Of a DNA stretch of 64,000 nt, positions 27,320 to 36,824 are shown piece by piece. The stretch is from CAVPDG01 sp963702535. GTDB lineage: Bacteria; Chloroflexota; Anaerolineae; Anaerolineales; UBA4823. Below the pieces are notes generated by a model. That model saw only the letters and a program-made list of their open reading frames with translations, was not told where the DNA came from and did no database searches. Position 1 is the first letter of the stretch. Every line of letters begins with the position of its first letter. Location: NCBI GenBank assembly GCA_963702535.1, contig CAVPDG010000022.1, positions 186,001-250,000 of the forward strand, written 5' to 3'. Both the position numbers and the translations under genes were made by a program.

Positions 27320-27980
27320 ATGTCTCCTGTATTAGAAGTCTCCACCCTTTTCCAATCCGTCCTGGATGCGCTCATCCAAAAACAGCCTGAGCTGAACCAG
27401 GCAGACCCTTACAACCAGAATCACGGCGACCACATGGTCGAGATCTTCCAGGTTGCCGTGCGCGCCGCGCGGGAAAAGCAGTCCGCCAGCCTGGCGGAGG
27501 CTATGCAATATGCCAGCCAGCTTTTACAAGGCTGTGAGCACAACGGCTCAGCCCAGGTTTATGCGAGCGGCCTGACCTGCCTGGCGGACCAGTTCAGCCA
27601 GCGCCAGATCGATCTGGATGACCTGGCGCCTTACGCCCAAGTGGCGATTTAGCGGAAGAAAACAGGAAAACGGGATATCCAAGGGCGGGCGTTCGGGAGA
27701 TATCCTCAAAGCTTTGCTTTCGGCGTTAGCTGATTGGGAGCGCCTGGAATCAGAAAAGCCCGGCTCCTCCCGCGGGATGGATCTGGGCTATTTGTTCGGT
27801 GTTGGTATGGCTTACCTGCAGGCAAAGCAACAAGGCGGCGACCGCATGAGCGTGCTGGCTGAAACTGTCGTATCCTCCAGCCCGCTCGGGCGCGTGCCTC
27901 ACCGCCACCAATCCGGTTTGCTCGTCGTGCAGGAGATCCTGCAGGCGCTTAACTCGTCATTCGATGCTGGGCTCTTCTGA
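27320..27980 (+). CDS. Conserved hypothetical protein, one frameshift
   Basis: About 219 residues in two frames. The N-terminal part (MSPVLEVSTLFQSVLDALIQ then LNQADPYNQNHGDHMVEIF) is helical with a conserved-looking NHGDHM motif. The second part (RSGDILKALLSALADWERLE ... MDLGYLFGVGMAYLQAKQQG) is also helical and ends PLGRVPHRHQSGLLVVQEIL. The break lies near 27655 just after the first frame's stop (TAG at 27650-27652). The NHGDHM segment recalls the DGDTG loop of DhaL-type proteins, but the match is too weak to name. GGAA lies close to the ATG at 27320. Its 3' end overlaps the 3' end of ssb on the other strand. Confidence 0.55.
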
Positions 27981-28332
27981 CTCCTCGACCGGCTCTTCCT
28001 CTTGCTTCCGGTCCAGTATCTGCATGTTATTGATGATGACTTTCGTGAAGTAGCGGATATCGCCGCCTTGCTCGTAGCGGTCTGTATGTAGGCGCCCCTC
28101 GACGTACACCAATCGACCCTTGCTCAGGAACTCCTGGCAAGTTTCTCCCAGGCGCCCCCAGGCCTCCAATGTTGAACCAATCGGTGCTCTCTTTGATCTC
28201 GCCTTCGCTGGTCTTCCAGCGGCGGTCCACAGCCAGGCTGAAGCTGCAAACTTTCTTGCCGCTGGGTGTGTAGCGGGTCTCCGGGTCTTTCCCCAGGTTT
28301 CCAATGAGCTGGACGCGGTTGAGTGCTGGCAT
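27957..28332 (-). CDS. ssb: Single-stranded DNA-binding protein, one frameshift
   Basis: About 124 residues after correction. The OB fold runs from MPALNRVQLIGNLGKDPETR through CSFSLAVDRRW and KGRLVYVEGRLHTDRY, with the C-terminal acidic tail VEESEEPSIE (no typical DDDIPF end). SSB coats single-stranded DNA in replication and repair. The frame shifts near 28168: STDWFNI continues as EAWGRLGETCQEF only if one G is removed from TTGGAGG. The ATG at 28332 has a GAGGT site close upstream. No rpsF or rpsR neighbours are present; it may be a secondary SSB. Confidence 0.9.
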
Positions 28333-28421
28333 GTTGTACCTCCTGCGCTAGTAAAAAGAAACGTGCCCTCACCTATTAGTTTAGCGATTGGCGGCAGAAT
28401 GTCAAGCGGTTTTTATGTTTT

Positions 28422-29237
28422 TTAACCCACTTCAGCCCCAGACCATCCTCCATAATGCGTGCAGGCGAAAGCCGCCGAGTGGGAGGCGTGCTCCAGGCAT
28501 TTTTGCGCGCTCAGACCCATCAGCCAGCCTGCCAGAAAGGCGCCGATGAAGGCGTCGCCTGCCCCTACGCTATCCACCACCTGGACCGGGTAAGCCGGCT
28601 GAGAGTAGAAATTGCCCTTGTAAAAAGCCAGGCTGCCCTCGCCGCCTCGGGTGACTACCACCACTTCCACCCCGCCGCGGCTGATCTCCTCAGCCCGGCG
28701 GCGCGCCTGTTCTTCCGTGCCCCGCGGCAGCGAGAAGAAAGCCAGGTCTGCCAGGGAGCGCGTTGCCTCGAGAAACCCTGCGTTCTGACCCTCTCCGTAA
28801 TCGATCGAGAGCAGTAGCTTCGCCTCCCGGATGGCAGGCAGTTGCTCCTGGGCGCCGCCCAGCCAGCCGGTGTGCACCAGTTGGTGTTGCCGGATGAAGC
28901 CCAGCGTTCTATCATCAAAAGTCAGGCGAGAGATGGGCGCTGGTTGCCCGTGGATAAAGACATGCTCGTTGCCGGCGGTAAGCTGGATGTTCGCCTGCCG
29001 GCTGGGCGCCGTTGAGCGTTGCACGTGGGAGATGTCCACTTTCTCCTGGCGCAGCGCCTGGAGGATAAGCTCACCGTAGCGGTCGTTGCTCACTGCGCCC
29101 ACAAAGGCGGCTGGCAACCCGGCGCGCTGCATGTGGATAGCGACATTAAGGGCGTTCCCGCCGATAAAATCCCGTTGGATGGGGGCGAGGTAGTGATCGA
29201 TGCAGGCATCGCCCAGGCACACGGCTTTGGTTCGCAT
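28422..29237 (-). CDS. PfkB-family sugar kinase, fructoselysine 6-kinase (FrlD)-like
   Basis: About 271 residues starting MRTKAVCLGDACIDHYLAP. The ribokinase fold is shown by GGNALNVAIHMQRAG and the C-terminal ATP/anion-hole motif DSVGAGDAFIGAFLAGW (catalytic Asp in GAGD). The N-terminus and the short length resemble FrlD, which phosphorylates fructoselysine, an Amadori product; other substrates cannot be excluded. A TATAAT on the minus strand (29247-29252) ends 9 bases before the ATG, implying a leaderless or near-leaderless mRNA. It is divergent from the amino-acid/opine operon starting at 29486, which could supply its substrate. Intact; a longer upstream start is unlikely. Confidence 0.78.
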   Translation of the reverse strand: MRTKAVCLGDACIDHYLAPIQRDFIGGNALNVAIHMQRAGLPAAFVGAVSNDRYGELILQALRQEKVDISHVQRSTAPSRQANIQLTAGNEHVFIHGQPAPISRLTFDDRTLGFIRQHQLVHTGWLGGAQEQLPAIREAKLLLSIDYGEGQNAGFLEATRSLADLAFFSLPRGTEEQARRRAEEISRGGVEVVVVTRGGEGSLAFYKGNFYSQPAYPVQVVDSVGAGDAFIGAFLAGWLMGLSAQKCLEHASHSAAFACTHYGGWSGAEVG

Positions 29238-29485
29238 GGTAAATGGATTATACGCCAGGTGCAACTTCCTCATCGCCTGCGGTTTGCCCTCGCCTGCCAC
29301 TTGTGATAAACTAAACAAGCCATTTATCCTCGGTCAGAACTTCGTGGGTATGTGACCCACGCATTGAACCCATGACGGTCAAAGAATAGGATCAATGTCA
29401 GCAGCGCCTGGTATCAATTGCCACTACCCTTTGATCCATTCTTGAGTAACATGGACAAAATTTTTACCACCGGTGGAGTGTTGAG

Positions 29486-30804
29486 ATGATGCAGACCGAT
29501 CCGCAGTTCCTGGATAGGATGAAACGGTTGCCGGATGTGCTGGCTCCCAGCCTGGCAGAAGACTGGCCCGAGCTGCCGGTGGTCAGGGCGCAAGGCGCGT
29601 ACCTGTATACCGCCGATGGGCGCCGCTATCTCGATTTCACCTCCGGGATTGGCGTGACCAACGTCGGGCATTGTCACCCACGCGTCCTGGAAGCAGCCTC
29701 GCGCCAGATGCACGAGATGGCGCATAGCGCCGTCGGCGTCACCGTTCACAAAAGCCTTCTGGAGCTGTGCGATGCGTTGACCGCTGTGCTGCCGCCGAAG
29801 ATGGATATGTTCTTCTTCGGCAACAGCGGCGCTGAAGCAGTCGAGGGCGCCCTCAAGCTCGCTCGCTACGTCAGCCAGCGACCGGGCATCATCGCCTTCG
29901 ATGGCGGATTCCACGGTCGTTCCTATGGCGCCGCCTCGGTTACCTCCGTTAAATCCAAGTACCGCGACCATTACGAGCCCTTCGTACCGGGCGTGTATTT
30001 CGTCCCGTATCCCTACGCTTATCGCTGCCCGCTGGGGGATACCCCCGAAGCTGCCCTGGATTGGACGCTGATGAGCCTGCGCCGCTTGTTCCAGCACCAG
30101 ATCCCGCCCTCCCAGGTGGCGGCGTTCCTGGTTGAGCCGGTGCAGGGCGAGGGCGGCTATATCGTCCCCCCCGCGATTTCCTGCCGGCGCTGCGGCGCAT
30201 CTGTGATGAGCACGGTATTTACCTGATCCTGGACGAGGTGCAGTGTGGCTTTGGGCGTACGGGAGAGATGTTCGCCGCCCAGGTCTTCGATGTCCAGCCG
30301 GATATCATGTCCATCGCAAAAGGCATCGCCTCCGGTTTTCCGCTCGGCGCTACGGTCGCCAGCCGCGACCTGATGCGCCGCTGGAAGTCTGGCGCCCACG
30401 GCACCACATTTGGCGGCAATCCCGTCGCCTGCGCCGCGGGTCTGGCGACCTTGCAGGTGATCGCCGAAGAGAACTTGTTGGAGAACGCTCGCCGCATGGG
30501 AGAGCGCTTCCTGGCTGGTTTGCAGTCGTTGCAGGCGCAATACCCGTCTATCGGTGAAGCGCGCGGCTTGGGTCTGATGCTGGCGATTGAGATGGTCGTT
30601 CCCGGTTCAGATAAAGAGCCTGATCCGCGGGCTTCTATGGATTTGCTGAACCTGTGCCTGGAGCGCGGCTTGCTGGCATACATGGCTGGCACCTTCGGGC
30701 AGGTCGTACGCTTCATCCCTCCGCTCATCGTCACTGCTGAGCAGGTAGATCTGGCTTTGAACATCCTGGATGAAGCGCTCAGCACTCTATCGCCTCGCTC
30801 TTAG
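29486..30804 (+). CDS. Class III PLP aminotransferase (ornithine/GABA type), one frameshift
   Basis: About 440 residues after correction. Visible motifs are DFTSGIGVTNVGHCHP, FFFGNSGAEAVEGALKLAR, DGGFHGRSYGA, LILDEVQCGFGRTG and the PLP-lysine segment SIAKGIASGFPLGA. The frame breaks in a run of seven C (30166-30172); eight C give VPPRDFLPALRRICDEHG, matching the family. Class III enzymes of this type transfer an omega-amino group (ornithine, GABA, acetylornithine). GGTGGAG precedes the ATG pair at 29486. It heads an operon with a solute-binding lipoprotein, ornithine cyclodeaminase-like protein, ABC permeases and an opine dehydrogenase-like enzyme, so it probably degrades an imported amino acid. 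Confidence 0.9.
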
Positions 30805-30897
30805 TTGAGTAAGGAGGTCAATGGCAGAACCTGTTCTTTCGATTCTCACCGGCATACCACTCGCAGTACCAAAAACAATATTTCTAAGGAGTCTGAA

Positions 30898-31689
30898 ATG
30901 AAACACATCGCCAAAATCGCCATCATGTTGCTGGTTGTTGCCTTGTTGCTCACCGCTTGCGGGCAGAAGGCGCCGCAGAACAAGCTGGAGGAGATTAAAG
31001 CCAAGGGCAAGATCATCGTCGGAACTTCCGCCGATTACGCCCCCTTTGAGTATAAAGATGAGAACGACAACTTCGCCGGCTTTGATATGGACCTCATCCG
31101 CGAGGTCGGCAAGCGCATGGGCGTCGAGGTCGAGATCCAGGATATGGCTTTCGATACCCTGATTGCGGCAGTAGAGCAGGGCAAGGTGGACGTTGTGATC
31201 GCTTCCATGGCGCCCACGGAAGAGCGCTTGCAGAAAGTTGACTTCAGCGAGACCTATCACTACCAGAAGAACTCCTTCCTGGTGGCGCCGGATTCTACTC
31301 TCACCCTGGCGAGTCCTGAGGATGTGGCGCAGTACAAGATCGGCGTGCAGACCGGTACAACCCTGGATGACTGGGTGACCAAGAACCTGGTAGAGACCGG
31401 TAAGATGCCCGCTGAGAACGTCCAGCGCTACGAGCGCGCCGACCAATCTGTGCTCGACCTGCAAGCCGGGCGTATCGATTTTGTCTTGACCGACGCCGGA
31501 CCGGCGAAGGAATATGAAAAACAGGGGCAGGCGAAGATTGCCCTCACCGCAAAATTGTTCGAGACCGGCGAGAATATCGCCTTGAAGAAGGGCGAAGCTG
31601 CCCTGAAAGCCGAGCTGGATAAGATCATCACCGCGTTGATCAGCGAAGGCTTCATCGATAATCTAGCCAAGCAGTACGAGCTGGAGTAA
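30898..31689 (+). CDS. Amino-acid ABC transporter substrate-binding lipoprotein (family 3)
   Basis: 263 residues. A signal peptide ends in the lipobox LTAC (Cys near residue 20), so the protein is anchored outside the membrane. The family 3 signature is clear: IIVGTSADYAPFEYKDENDN then FAGFDMDLIREVGKRMGV. It binds a polar amino acid or opine and delivers it to the permeases encoded downstream. AAGGAG lies 6 bases before the ATG at 30898; an upstream in-frame start lacks a signal peptide and is rejected. It follows the aminotransferase by 93 bases. A strong intercistronic hairpin follows its stop. Intact. Confidence 0.93.
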   Translation: MKHIAKIAIMLLVVALLLTACGQKAPQNKLEEIKAKGKIIVGTSADYAPFEYKDENDNFAGFDMDLIREVGKRMGVEVEIQDMAFDTLIAAVEQGKVDVVIASMAPTEERLQKVDFSETYHYQKNSFLVAPDSTLTLASPEDVAQYKIGVQTGTTLDDWVTKNLVETGKMPAENVQRYERADQSVLDLQAGRIDFVLTDAGPAKEYEKQGQAKIALTAKLFETGENIALKKGEAALKAELDKIITALISEGFIDNLAKQYELE

Positions 31690-31707
31690 ACCGAACGGGA
31701 AGAATAA

Positions 31708-31744
31708 CCGTATTGCGGGCGCGAGATGAGCGCCCGCATTACGG
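31708..31744 (+). terminator. Intercistronic hairpin after the binding-protein gene
   Basis: A 15-bp stem with one mismatch (31708-31722 with 31730-31744), loop GAGATGA, followed by TTTCCC. It sits between the binding protein and the rest of the operon, where such hairpins commonly protect the upstream mRNA so that the binding protein is made in excess. Confidence 0.65.
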
Positions 31745-31769
31745 TTTCCCGGCTATGTACGGAGAACTT

Positions 31770-32804
31770 ATGACCCAACCAATTGCACCAGAAATCCTGT
31801 TCCTCAAGCAAGAAGATGTAATCAAAGCCGGCGTTCTGGACATGCCGAAGACGATCGCCGATGTTGAGCAGGTCTTTAAGATGTATGCCGATGGCGAGAT
31901 CAAGCAGCCGGTGAAGACCTTGATGGAGTTCCCTGATCCCATCACCGGCGATCGCGGCCGGCTGGTCGTCTCGATGCCCGTTTACCTGGGCGGTGATATC
32001 CATCGCGCCGGCGTCAAGTGGGCGGCTGAGTCGCTTGCCAACGCCCGGAATGGTGATCTGCCTTACGGCATCGATGTGGTCATCCTCCACGACCTGGATC
32101 ACGCCCACCCGGTAGCCATCATGGATGGCACCATTATCACAGCCATGCGCACATCAGCCGCTTCCGGTGTGGCGGCAAAGTACCTCGCCAACCTCGATTC
32201 AAAAGTCGCCGGGATGGTCGGCGCGGGCGTGATCGGGCGCACGGCGGTAGAGACGTACCTGTGCGTCTTCCCCAATCTCCAGGAGATCCGCATGTACGAT
32301 CTCGATCGCAAGAAGTCGGAAGCTTTGGCTGCCGATTATCGTGACCGGGTCGAGATTCGCGTCGTCGACAGCGCTCGCGAGGCTGTTGAGGGCGCTGAGG
32401 TGCTTGCCACTCAAACCACCACCCGTAGACACTTCTTGCAGCGCGAGTGGCTCGCCCACAGCAACTTCTACGCCCAGATGGGCTCCAATGAGGCTGAAGA
32501 AGAAGAGATCTTAAAAGCCGATGTACTGGTGGTGGACGACTGGGCGCCTATCAAGCACTACGCCCCCGGATACTTTGCCCGCATGGTCGAGGATGGTCGC
32601 CTGAAAGAGGACCGTATCCTCGAGCTAAAGGATATCGTGGCAGGCAAAATCAAGGGTCGTACCTCCCCAGGGCAGCACATCCTGTTCAAATCCATGGGGA
32701 TGGGCAGCGAAGATTTGATCGTAGCCCAACGCATTTACGAGACTGCTAAGGCAATGGGTATCGGACAAACGCTCCATTTGTGGGATAATCCACTCTGGCT
32801 ATGA
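31770..32804 (+). CDS. Ornithine cyclodeaminase/mu-crystallin-family dehydrogenase
   Basis: 344 residues starting MTQPIAPEILFLKQEDV. The N-terminal substrate half is followed by a Rossmann fold with VAGMVGAGVIGRTAVETYL (GxGxxG). Family members include ornithine cyclodeaminase, alanine dehydrogenase and opine or imino-acid reductases; the sequence does not discriminate. GGAGA precedes the ATG at 31770. It sits between the binding protein and the permease-ATPase gene, consistent with catabolism of the imported compound. A downstream opine dehydrogenase-like gene suggests a substrate with a secondary amine. Intact. Confidence 0.85.
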   Translation: MTQPIAPEILFLKQEDVIKAGVLDMPKTIADVEQVFKMYADGEIKQPVKTLMEFPDPITGDRGRLVVSMPVYLGGDIHRAGVKWAAESLANARNGDLPYGIDVVILHDLDHAHPVAIMDGTIITAMRTSAASGVAAKYLANLDSKVAGMVGAGVIGRTAVETYLCVFPNLQEIRMYDLDRKKSEALAADYRDRVEIRVVDSAREAVEGAEVLATQTTTRRHFLQREWLAHSNFYAQMGSNEAEEEEILKADVLVVDDWAPIKHYAPGYFARMVEDGRLKEDRILELKDIVAGKIKGRTSPGQHILFKSMGMGSEDLIVAQRIYETAKAMGIGQTLHLWDNPLWL

Positions 32805-32820
32805 CCTCTCTGGGGAGCGC

Positions 32821-34224
32821 GTGATCGTGCAAGAGATCTTCACCGGGCTTATTCCTTACCTTTTGCTCGGTCTGCAAGTAACGCTTGCTGTCACGTTCAT
32901 CGCGCTCTCCATTGGTTTTGTCCTCGGCTTAGGGATGGCGATTCTCCGGGTTTATGGGGGTAAATATACATCGCGACTGATTGCGGTTTATACCCTGGTG
33001 ATCCGGGCGCTGCCGCATATCTTGATGCTCCTGATCGTCTTTTTTGTGATCGCCAGTATCATCAATCTCACCGCCTTCTGGGCGGGCTCCCTTTCGCTGG
33101 CTGTTATCAGCAGCGCCTATCAGGCAGAGATCTTTCGCGGCGCCCTGCAATCGATCAACCCCGGGCAGATGATGGCGGCGCGCACGCTGGGCATGACCCG
33201 CTCGCAGGCTATTCTGCATATCATCCTCCCCCAGGCATTGCGCGTGGCGATACCCGCCTGGTCTAACGAAGCTGCTATCATCGTCAAAGATTCATCCCTG
33301 GTTTATGTATTGGGCGTTGCCGAGCTCTTGCGCCGGGCTCAGTTCTACAGCGCCAGGACCTATCAGCCGTTCACGGCTTTCATTGCTGTTGCGATCATTT
33401 ACTTCATATTAACCTTCTTGACCAACCGCGGCTTAGGCGCCCTGGAGCGCAAGCTGAAATCCCAGGTGTGTAAGCGATTAGGGATGCATATGGCTGATCC
33501 GATCATCAAACTCGAGAATATCCACAAAGCTTACGGTAAGGATGAGATCCTGAAAGGCATCTCGCTGGATATCCAGGAGCGCGAGGTGGTGGTGATCATT
33601 GGTCCCAGCGGGACCGGGAAAAGCACCCTGTTACGCTGCATCAACCTGCTGACTGTTCCCGACCAGGGCAAGGTCTGGGTGGATGGCGTGGATATCACCG
33701 ATCCCAAGATCGATATCAACAAAGCTCGGCGCCACCTGGGCTTCGTATTTCAGGACTTCAACCTGTTCAACCACCTGACCGCGCTGGGAAATGTGACCAT
33801 CGGCTTGAAGCTGGTGTTGGGGATGAAGTCTCAAGAGGCAAAAGAAAAAGGCTTGATGGAGCTTCGCCGCGTCGGTCTTGAGGAAAAAGCAGGCCTGTAT
33901 CCCGGGCAGCTCTCCGGCGGGCAGAAGCAGCGCGTGGCGATCGCCCGCGCCCTGGCGATGGACCCGCGCGTCATGCTCTTCGATGAGCCGACCTCCGCCC
34001 TCGATCCCGAACTGATCGGTGAGGTGCTGGAGGTGATGCAGAAACTAGCCCGGGAAGGCATGACCATGATCTGCGTGACGCACGAGATGGGTTTTGCGCG
34101 CGAGGTGGCGTCGCGCATTGTTTTCATGGAGCGCGGCGTGGTGGTGGAGGAGGGCTCGCCGCAGCAGATGTTCACGCAGCCTCAGTTCGACCGTACCCGG
34201 GAATTCTTGGGGAAGATCAGGTAG
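32821..34224 (+). CDS. Fused amino-acid ABC transporter permease and ATPase
   Basis: 467 residues in one open frame. Residues 1-~220 are a HisM/GlnP-type permease (about five helices, EAA-loop GQMMAARTLGMTRSQAIL). Residues ~227-467 are the GlnQ-type ATPase: GPSGTGKST (Walker A), Q-loop FVFQDFNLF, signature LSGGQKQRVAIARAL and DEPTSALDPE. These are normally separate proteins. The junction LKSQVCKRLGMHMADPIIKL contains a likely old start (ATG at 33490) with a weak TAGGGA site, so a fusion made by a small deletion or consensus error is possible. Starts 16 bases after the dehydrogenase; a second permease follows. Confidence 0.88.
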   Translation: MIVQEIFTGLIPYLLLGLQVTLAVTFIALSIGFVLGLGMAILRVYGGKYTSRLIAVYTLVIRALPHILMLLIVFFVIASIINLTAFWAGSLSLAVISSAYQAEIFRGALQSINPGQMMAARTLGMTRSQAILHIILPQALRVAIPAWSNEAAIIVKDSSLVYVLGVAELLRRAQFYSARTYQPFTAFIAVAIIYFILTFLTNRGLGALERKLKSQVCKRLGMHMADPIIKLENIHKAYGKDEILKGISLDIQEREVVVIIGPSGTGKSTLLRCINLLTVPDQGKVWVDGVDITDPKIDINKARRHLGFVFQDFNLFNHLTALGNVTIGLKLVLGMKSQEAKEKGLMELRRVGLEEKAGLYPGQLSGGQKQRVAIARALAMDPRVMLFDEPTSALDPELIGEVLEVMQKLAREGMTMICVTHEMGFAREVASRIVFMERGVVVEEGSPQQMFTQPQFDRTREFLGKIR

Positions 34225-34249
34225 CCGCCCGCGGAGTCGGGTTGAAGCG

Positions 34250-34930
34250 ATGGAAAGCTATCTTTCCTTCCTGCAAATAGCCATTCCGGAGCTCCTGGTA
34301 GGGACGGTGATCACGCTGGAGATCACCTTTGTTGCCCTGATGGTTGGCTTGTTGTTAGGCGTTCCGCTTGCCCTGGCTCGCGTGTATGGCGGCAGAGGCC
34401 TCTCCTGGGCTTCCACCATCTATACAGAGATCTTCCGTGGCACGCCGGTGCTGGTGCAGCTATTCATCATCTATTACGGCTTGCCGCAGTTTGGAATTAC
34501 CCTGCCGGCTTACCTGGCTGCATTCGTTACGCTGGGTTTGAACAGCGCTGCTTACCAGGCAGAATATTTTCGCGGCGCCATCCAATCGATCAGCAGCGGG
34601 CAGATGATGGCTGCCCAATCGCTGGGCATGAGCAAGCTGAAAGCGGTGTTGTTCGTCATCGTCCCCCAGGCGTTTCGCCTGGCGCTGCCCTCCTGGTCGA
34701 ATGAAGCGGTCTCCCTGGTCAAAGTCACTTCGATTGTCTACCTGATCGCCGTGCCCGACCTGATGACCAAAGCCAAGATACTCTCCAGCCGCTTTTTCAA
34801 TCCCATGGAGACCTACCTGACGGCGGCGGTTTTTTACCTGGTCATCATCGGCATCGCCAGTTTGGCGCTGAATACCATCGAAAAGCGCTCGCGTATTCCC
34901 GGTCTGGAGATGGAGCAGGATGCACGTTAA
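34250..34930 (+). CDS. Amino-acid ABC transporter permease (HisM/GlnP type)
   Basis: 226 residues, about five helices, starting MESYLSFLQIAIPELLVGTV. The EAA loop is GQMMAAQSLGMSKLKAVL, closely parallel to the permease half of the preceding fusion protein, so the two permeases would form a heterodimer. The start at 34250 is chosen because the helix pattern begins there; the longer ORF overlaps the ATPase gene in another frame and is basic and unnatural. It overlaps the next gene, the opine dehydrogenase-like enzyme, by 11 bases. Intact. Confidence 0.92.
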   Translation: MESYLSFLQIAIPELLVGTVITLEITFVALMVGLLLGVPLALARVYGGRGLSWASTIYTEIFRGTPVLVQLFIIYYGLPQFGITLPAYLAAFVTLGLNSAAYQAEYFRGAIQSISSGQMMAAQSLGMSKLKAVLFVIVPQAFRLALPSWSNEAVSLVKVTSIVYLIAVPDLMTKAKILSSRFFNPMETYLTAAVFYLVIIGIASLALNTIEKRSRIPGLEMEQDAR

Positions 34931-36023
34931 AATTGCTGTTCTGGGCGCCGGCAATGGGGGTCAAGCCCTTGCCGGTTATCTCGCCTGGCTGGGTTATGAA
35001 GTTCGCCTGTACGACGCCTTTCAAGAAGTGATAACGCTCATTGATGCGCACGGCGGCATACAGCTCGAAGGTGAGACCACCTGCTTTGGCAAGCTGGCGT
35101 TAGCCAGCACCGATATCGCCCGTGTCCTGGCTGGCGCTGACCTGGTTATGGTGGTCAATCCATCCATTTACCATCGCCAGATCGCCGGGCATTGCGCCCC
35201 CTATCTGCAGCCAGACCAGGTGATATTCCTGCATCCGGGTGGCACTTTTGGCGCGCTTGCCTTCAAACAGGCATTGCGGGAGCATGGCTGTACCCTGGAC
35301 ATTCCTATTGCCGAGAGCAGCTCCCTGATCTACGCCTGCCGGGCATTAGAACCGGGAAAAGTATTGATCGGAGGGAAGAAGGACCGGCTGCTGGTATCCA
35401 CGCTCCCCAATTCCGCCAATGAGCAAGTGCGCTCGTTCCTCCTGCCTGCCTTCCCCGAGATCCAGATGGCGCGCAACGTCCTGGTGACCAGCTTCGATAA
35501 TACCAATCCCATCTTTCATCCGGCGCCTACCTTGTTGAGTACTTCCTGGATCGAGTCGGGCAAGGACTTTCTATACTATTATGAAGGCATCAGCGAGACG
35601 ATCGGCAGGTTTATCGTCGGTATGGACCAGGAGCGGCTGGCGATCGGGAAAGCGATGGGGCTGCAGTACGGCACGGAGATCATCGACGTTTTCACCCAAT
35701 ACCAGGTGGAGTACCACACGAGCGGCGAGAGCATATCCGCTGTCGTCCGGCATGTCCCGGCGTATGCCGCCATTTACGGTCCCAAAACGCTGAAAACCCG
35801 CTATATTTATGAGGATGTGCCCATGGGACTGGTGCCGCTGGTCTCATTGGGCAAAGCCGTGAGTTGCTCAACGGAAAAGATGGAGCTGACCATTCACCTG
35901 GCTGAGCAGTTATTGGGCGAGGATTTCGTCGGCGCAGGCAGGAACCTTGCCACCCTGGGCTTGCAGGGCTTGTCTGTCGCTCAGATCGTCCGCTTCGCCG
36001 AAAGCGGGCGCAAGGATGCTTGA
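34920..36023 (+). CDS. NAD(P)-dependent octopine/nopaline dehydrogenase-family protein
   Basis: 367 residues. The N-terminal Rossmann fold begins MHVKIAVLGAGNGGQALAGY (GxGxxG). The C-terminal Octopine_DH domain includes TSFDNTNPIFHPAPTLLSTS, with the conserved His expected at the active site, and VRHVPAYAAIYGP. Such enzymes make or oxidise secondary amines formed from an amino acid and a keto acid. The ATG overlaps the permease by 11 bases, so it belongs to the transport operon. With the FrlD-like kinase divergent from the operon, the set looks like a pathway for opine-like or Amadori-type amino-acid conjugates. Intact. Confidence 0.88.
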   Translation: MHVKIAVLGAGNGGQALAGYLAWLGYEVRLYDAFQEVITLIDAHGGIQLEGETTCFGKLALASTDIARVLAGADLVMVVNPSIYHRQIAGHCAPYLQPDQVIFLHPGGTFGALAFKQALREHGCTLDIPIAESSSLIYACRALEPGKVLIGGKKDRLLVSTLPNSANEQVRSFLLPAFPEIQMARNVLVTSFDNTNPIFHPAPTLLSTSWIESGKDFLYYYEGISETIGRFIVGMDQERLAIGKAMGLQYGTEIIDVFTQYQVEYHTSGESISAVVRHVPAYAAIYGPKTLKTRYIYEDVPMGLVPLVSLGKAVSCSTEKMELTIHLAEQLLGEDFVGAGRNLATLGLQGLSVAQIVRFAESGRKDA

Positions 36024-36121
36024 GCGCCTCATTTTGCCGGGCGGACGGTTGCATCCTCTCCTAAAGGCTGGTATGCTTAAGCCTGGGGCGCATCACAAAT
36101 TCTCTACAGGCGAGTAGTGCT

Positions 36122-36821
36122 ATGTATCTGGCGATCGAAGGAGTCATCGGTGTAGGCAAGACCACGCTGGCGCGCTTGCTCCAGCCGGTTTTCCAGGCAG
36201 AGCTGTTGCTGGAAGTGTTTGAGGAGAACCCGTTCCTGTCGGATTTCTATTCTGACCGGCAGCGCTACGCTTTCCAGACCCAGATCTTTTTCCTGCTCAG
36301 CCGCTATCACCAGCAGCGCAGGGCTGTGCCAGAAGTGCTCGAGCGGGGCGCTAACCTGATCGCCGACTACACCTTCGAAAAAGACGCCCTGTTTGCCAGC
36401 ATCAACCTGAAGGGCGATGAGCTGGAGATGTATTACCGCGTCCACGAAGCCCTGGCAGAAAAGATCCCTCTGCCGGACCTGATCCTCTACCTGCGCGCCT
36501 CAACAGATACCGCCATGCAGCGTATCGCCCTGCGCGACCGCTCCTATGAGCGTAATATGGAGCGGAGCTATATCGCCGAGGTAAACCAGGCGTATGAAGT
36601 TGTTCTTTATGGGCGCCCGCAACAGCCTGGGTGAGCAGCGTGTGCCGGTGTTAGCGATCGATACCAATAATCTGGACTACGTCCGCCATCCGGAAAGTTT
36701 GAAGCTGGTCGAGAATCGCATCCGCCAGGTGCTCAAGCTATCGCCTTTTCAAGCGGAGCTGCCCATCCAGACCGCTGCGGAAGGGGAGGGGATGGGAGAG
36801 CGCCGGGAGATGGGTTATTAA
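36122..36821 (+). CDS. Deoxynucleoside kinase, one frameshift
   Basis: About 233 residues. The P-loop IEGVIGVGKTTLA (residues 5-17), the substrate pocket EENPFLSDFYSD, the QTQIFFLLSRYHQ helix, the DYTFEKDALFA switch, and the LID RSYERNME are typical of the dNK/dGK-dCK family that salvages deoxynucleosides. The frame breaks near 36605: NQAYEV in one frame resumes as LFFMGARNSLGEQRVPVLAI after removing one base. It is followed 3 bases later by a nucleotidyltransferase gene and so is probably cotranscribed with it. The C-terminal extension (QTAAEGEGMGERREMGY) is not conserved. Confidence 0.88.
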
Positions 36822-36824
36822 TCT

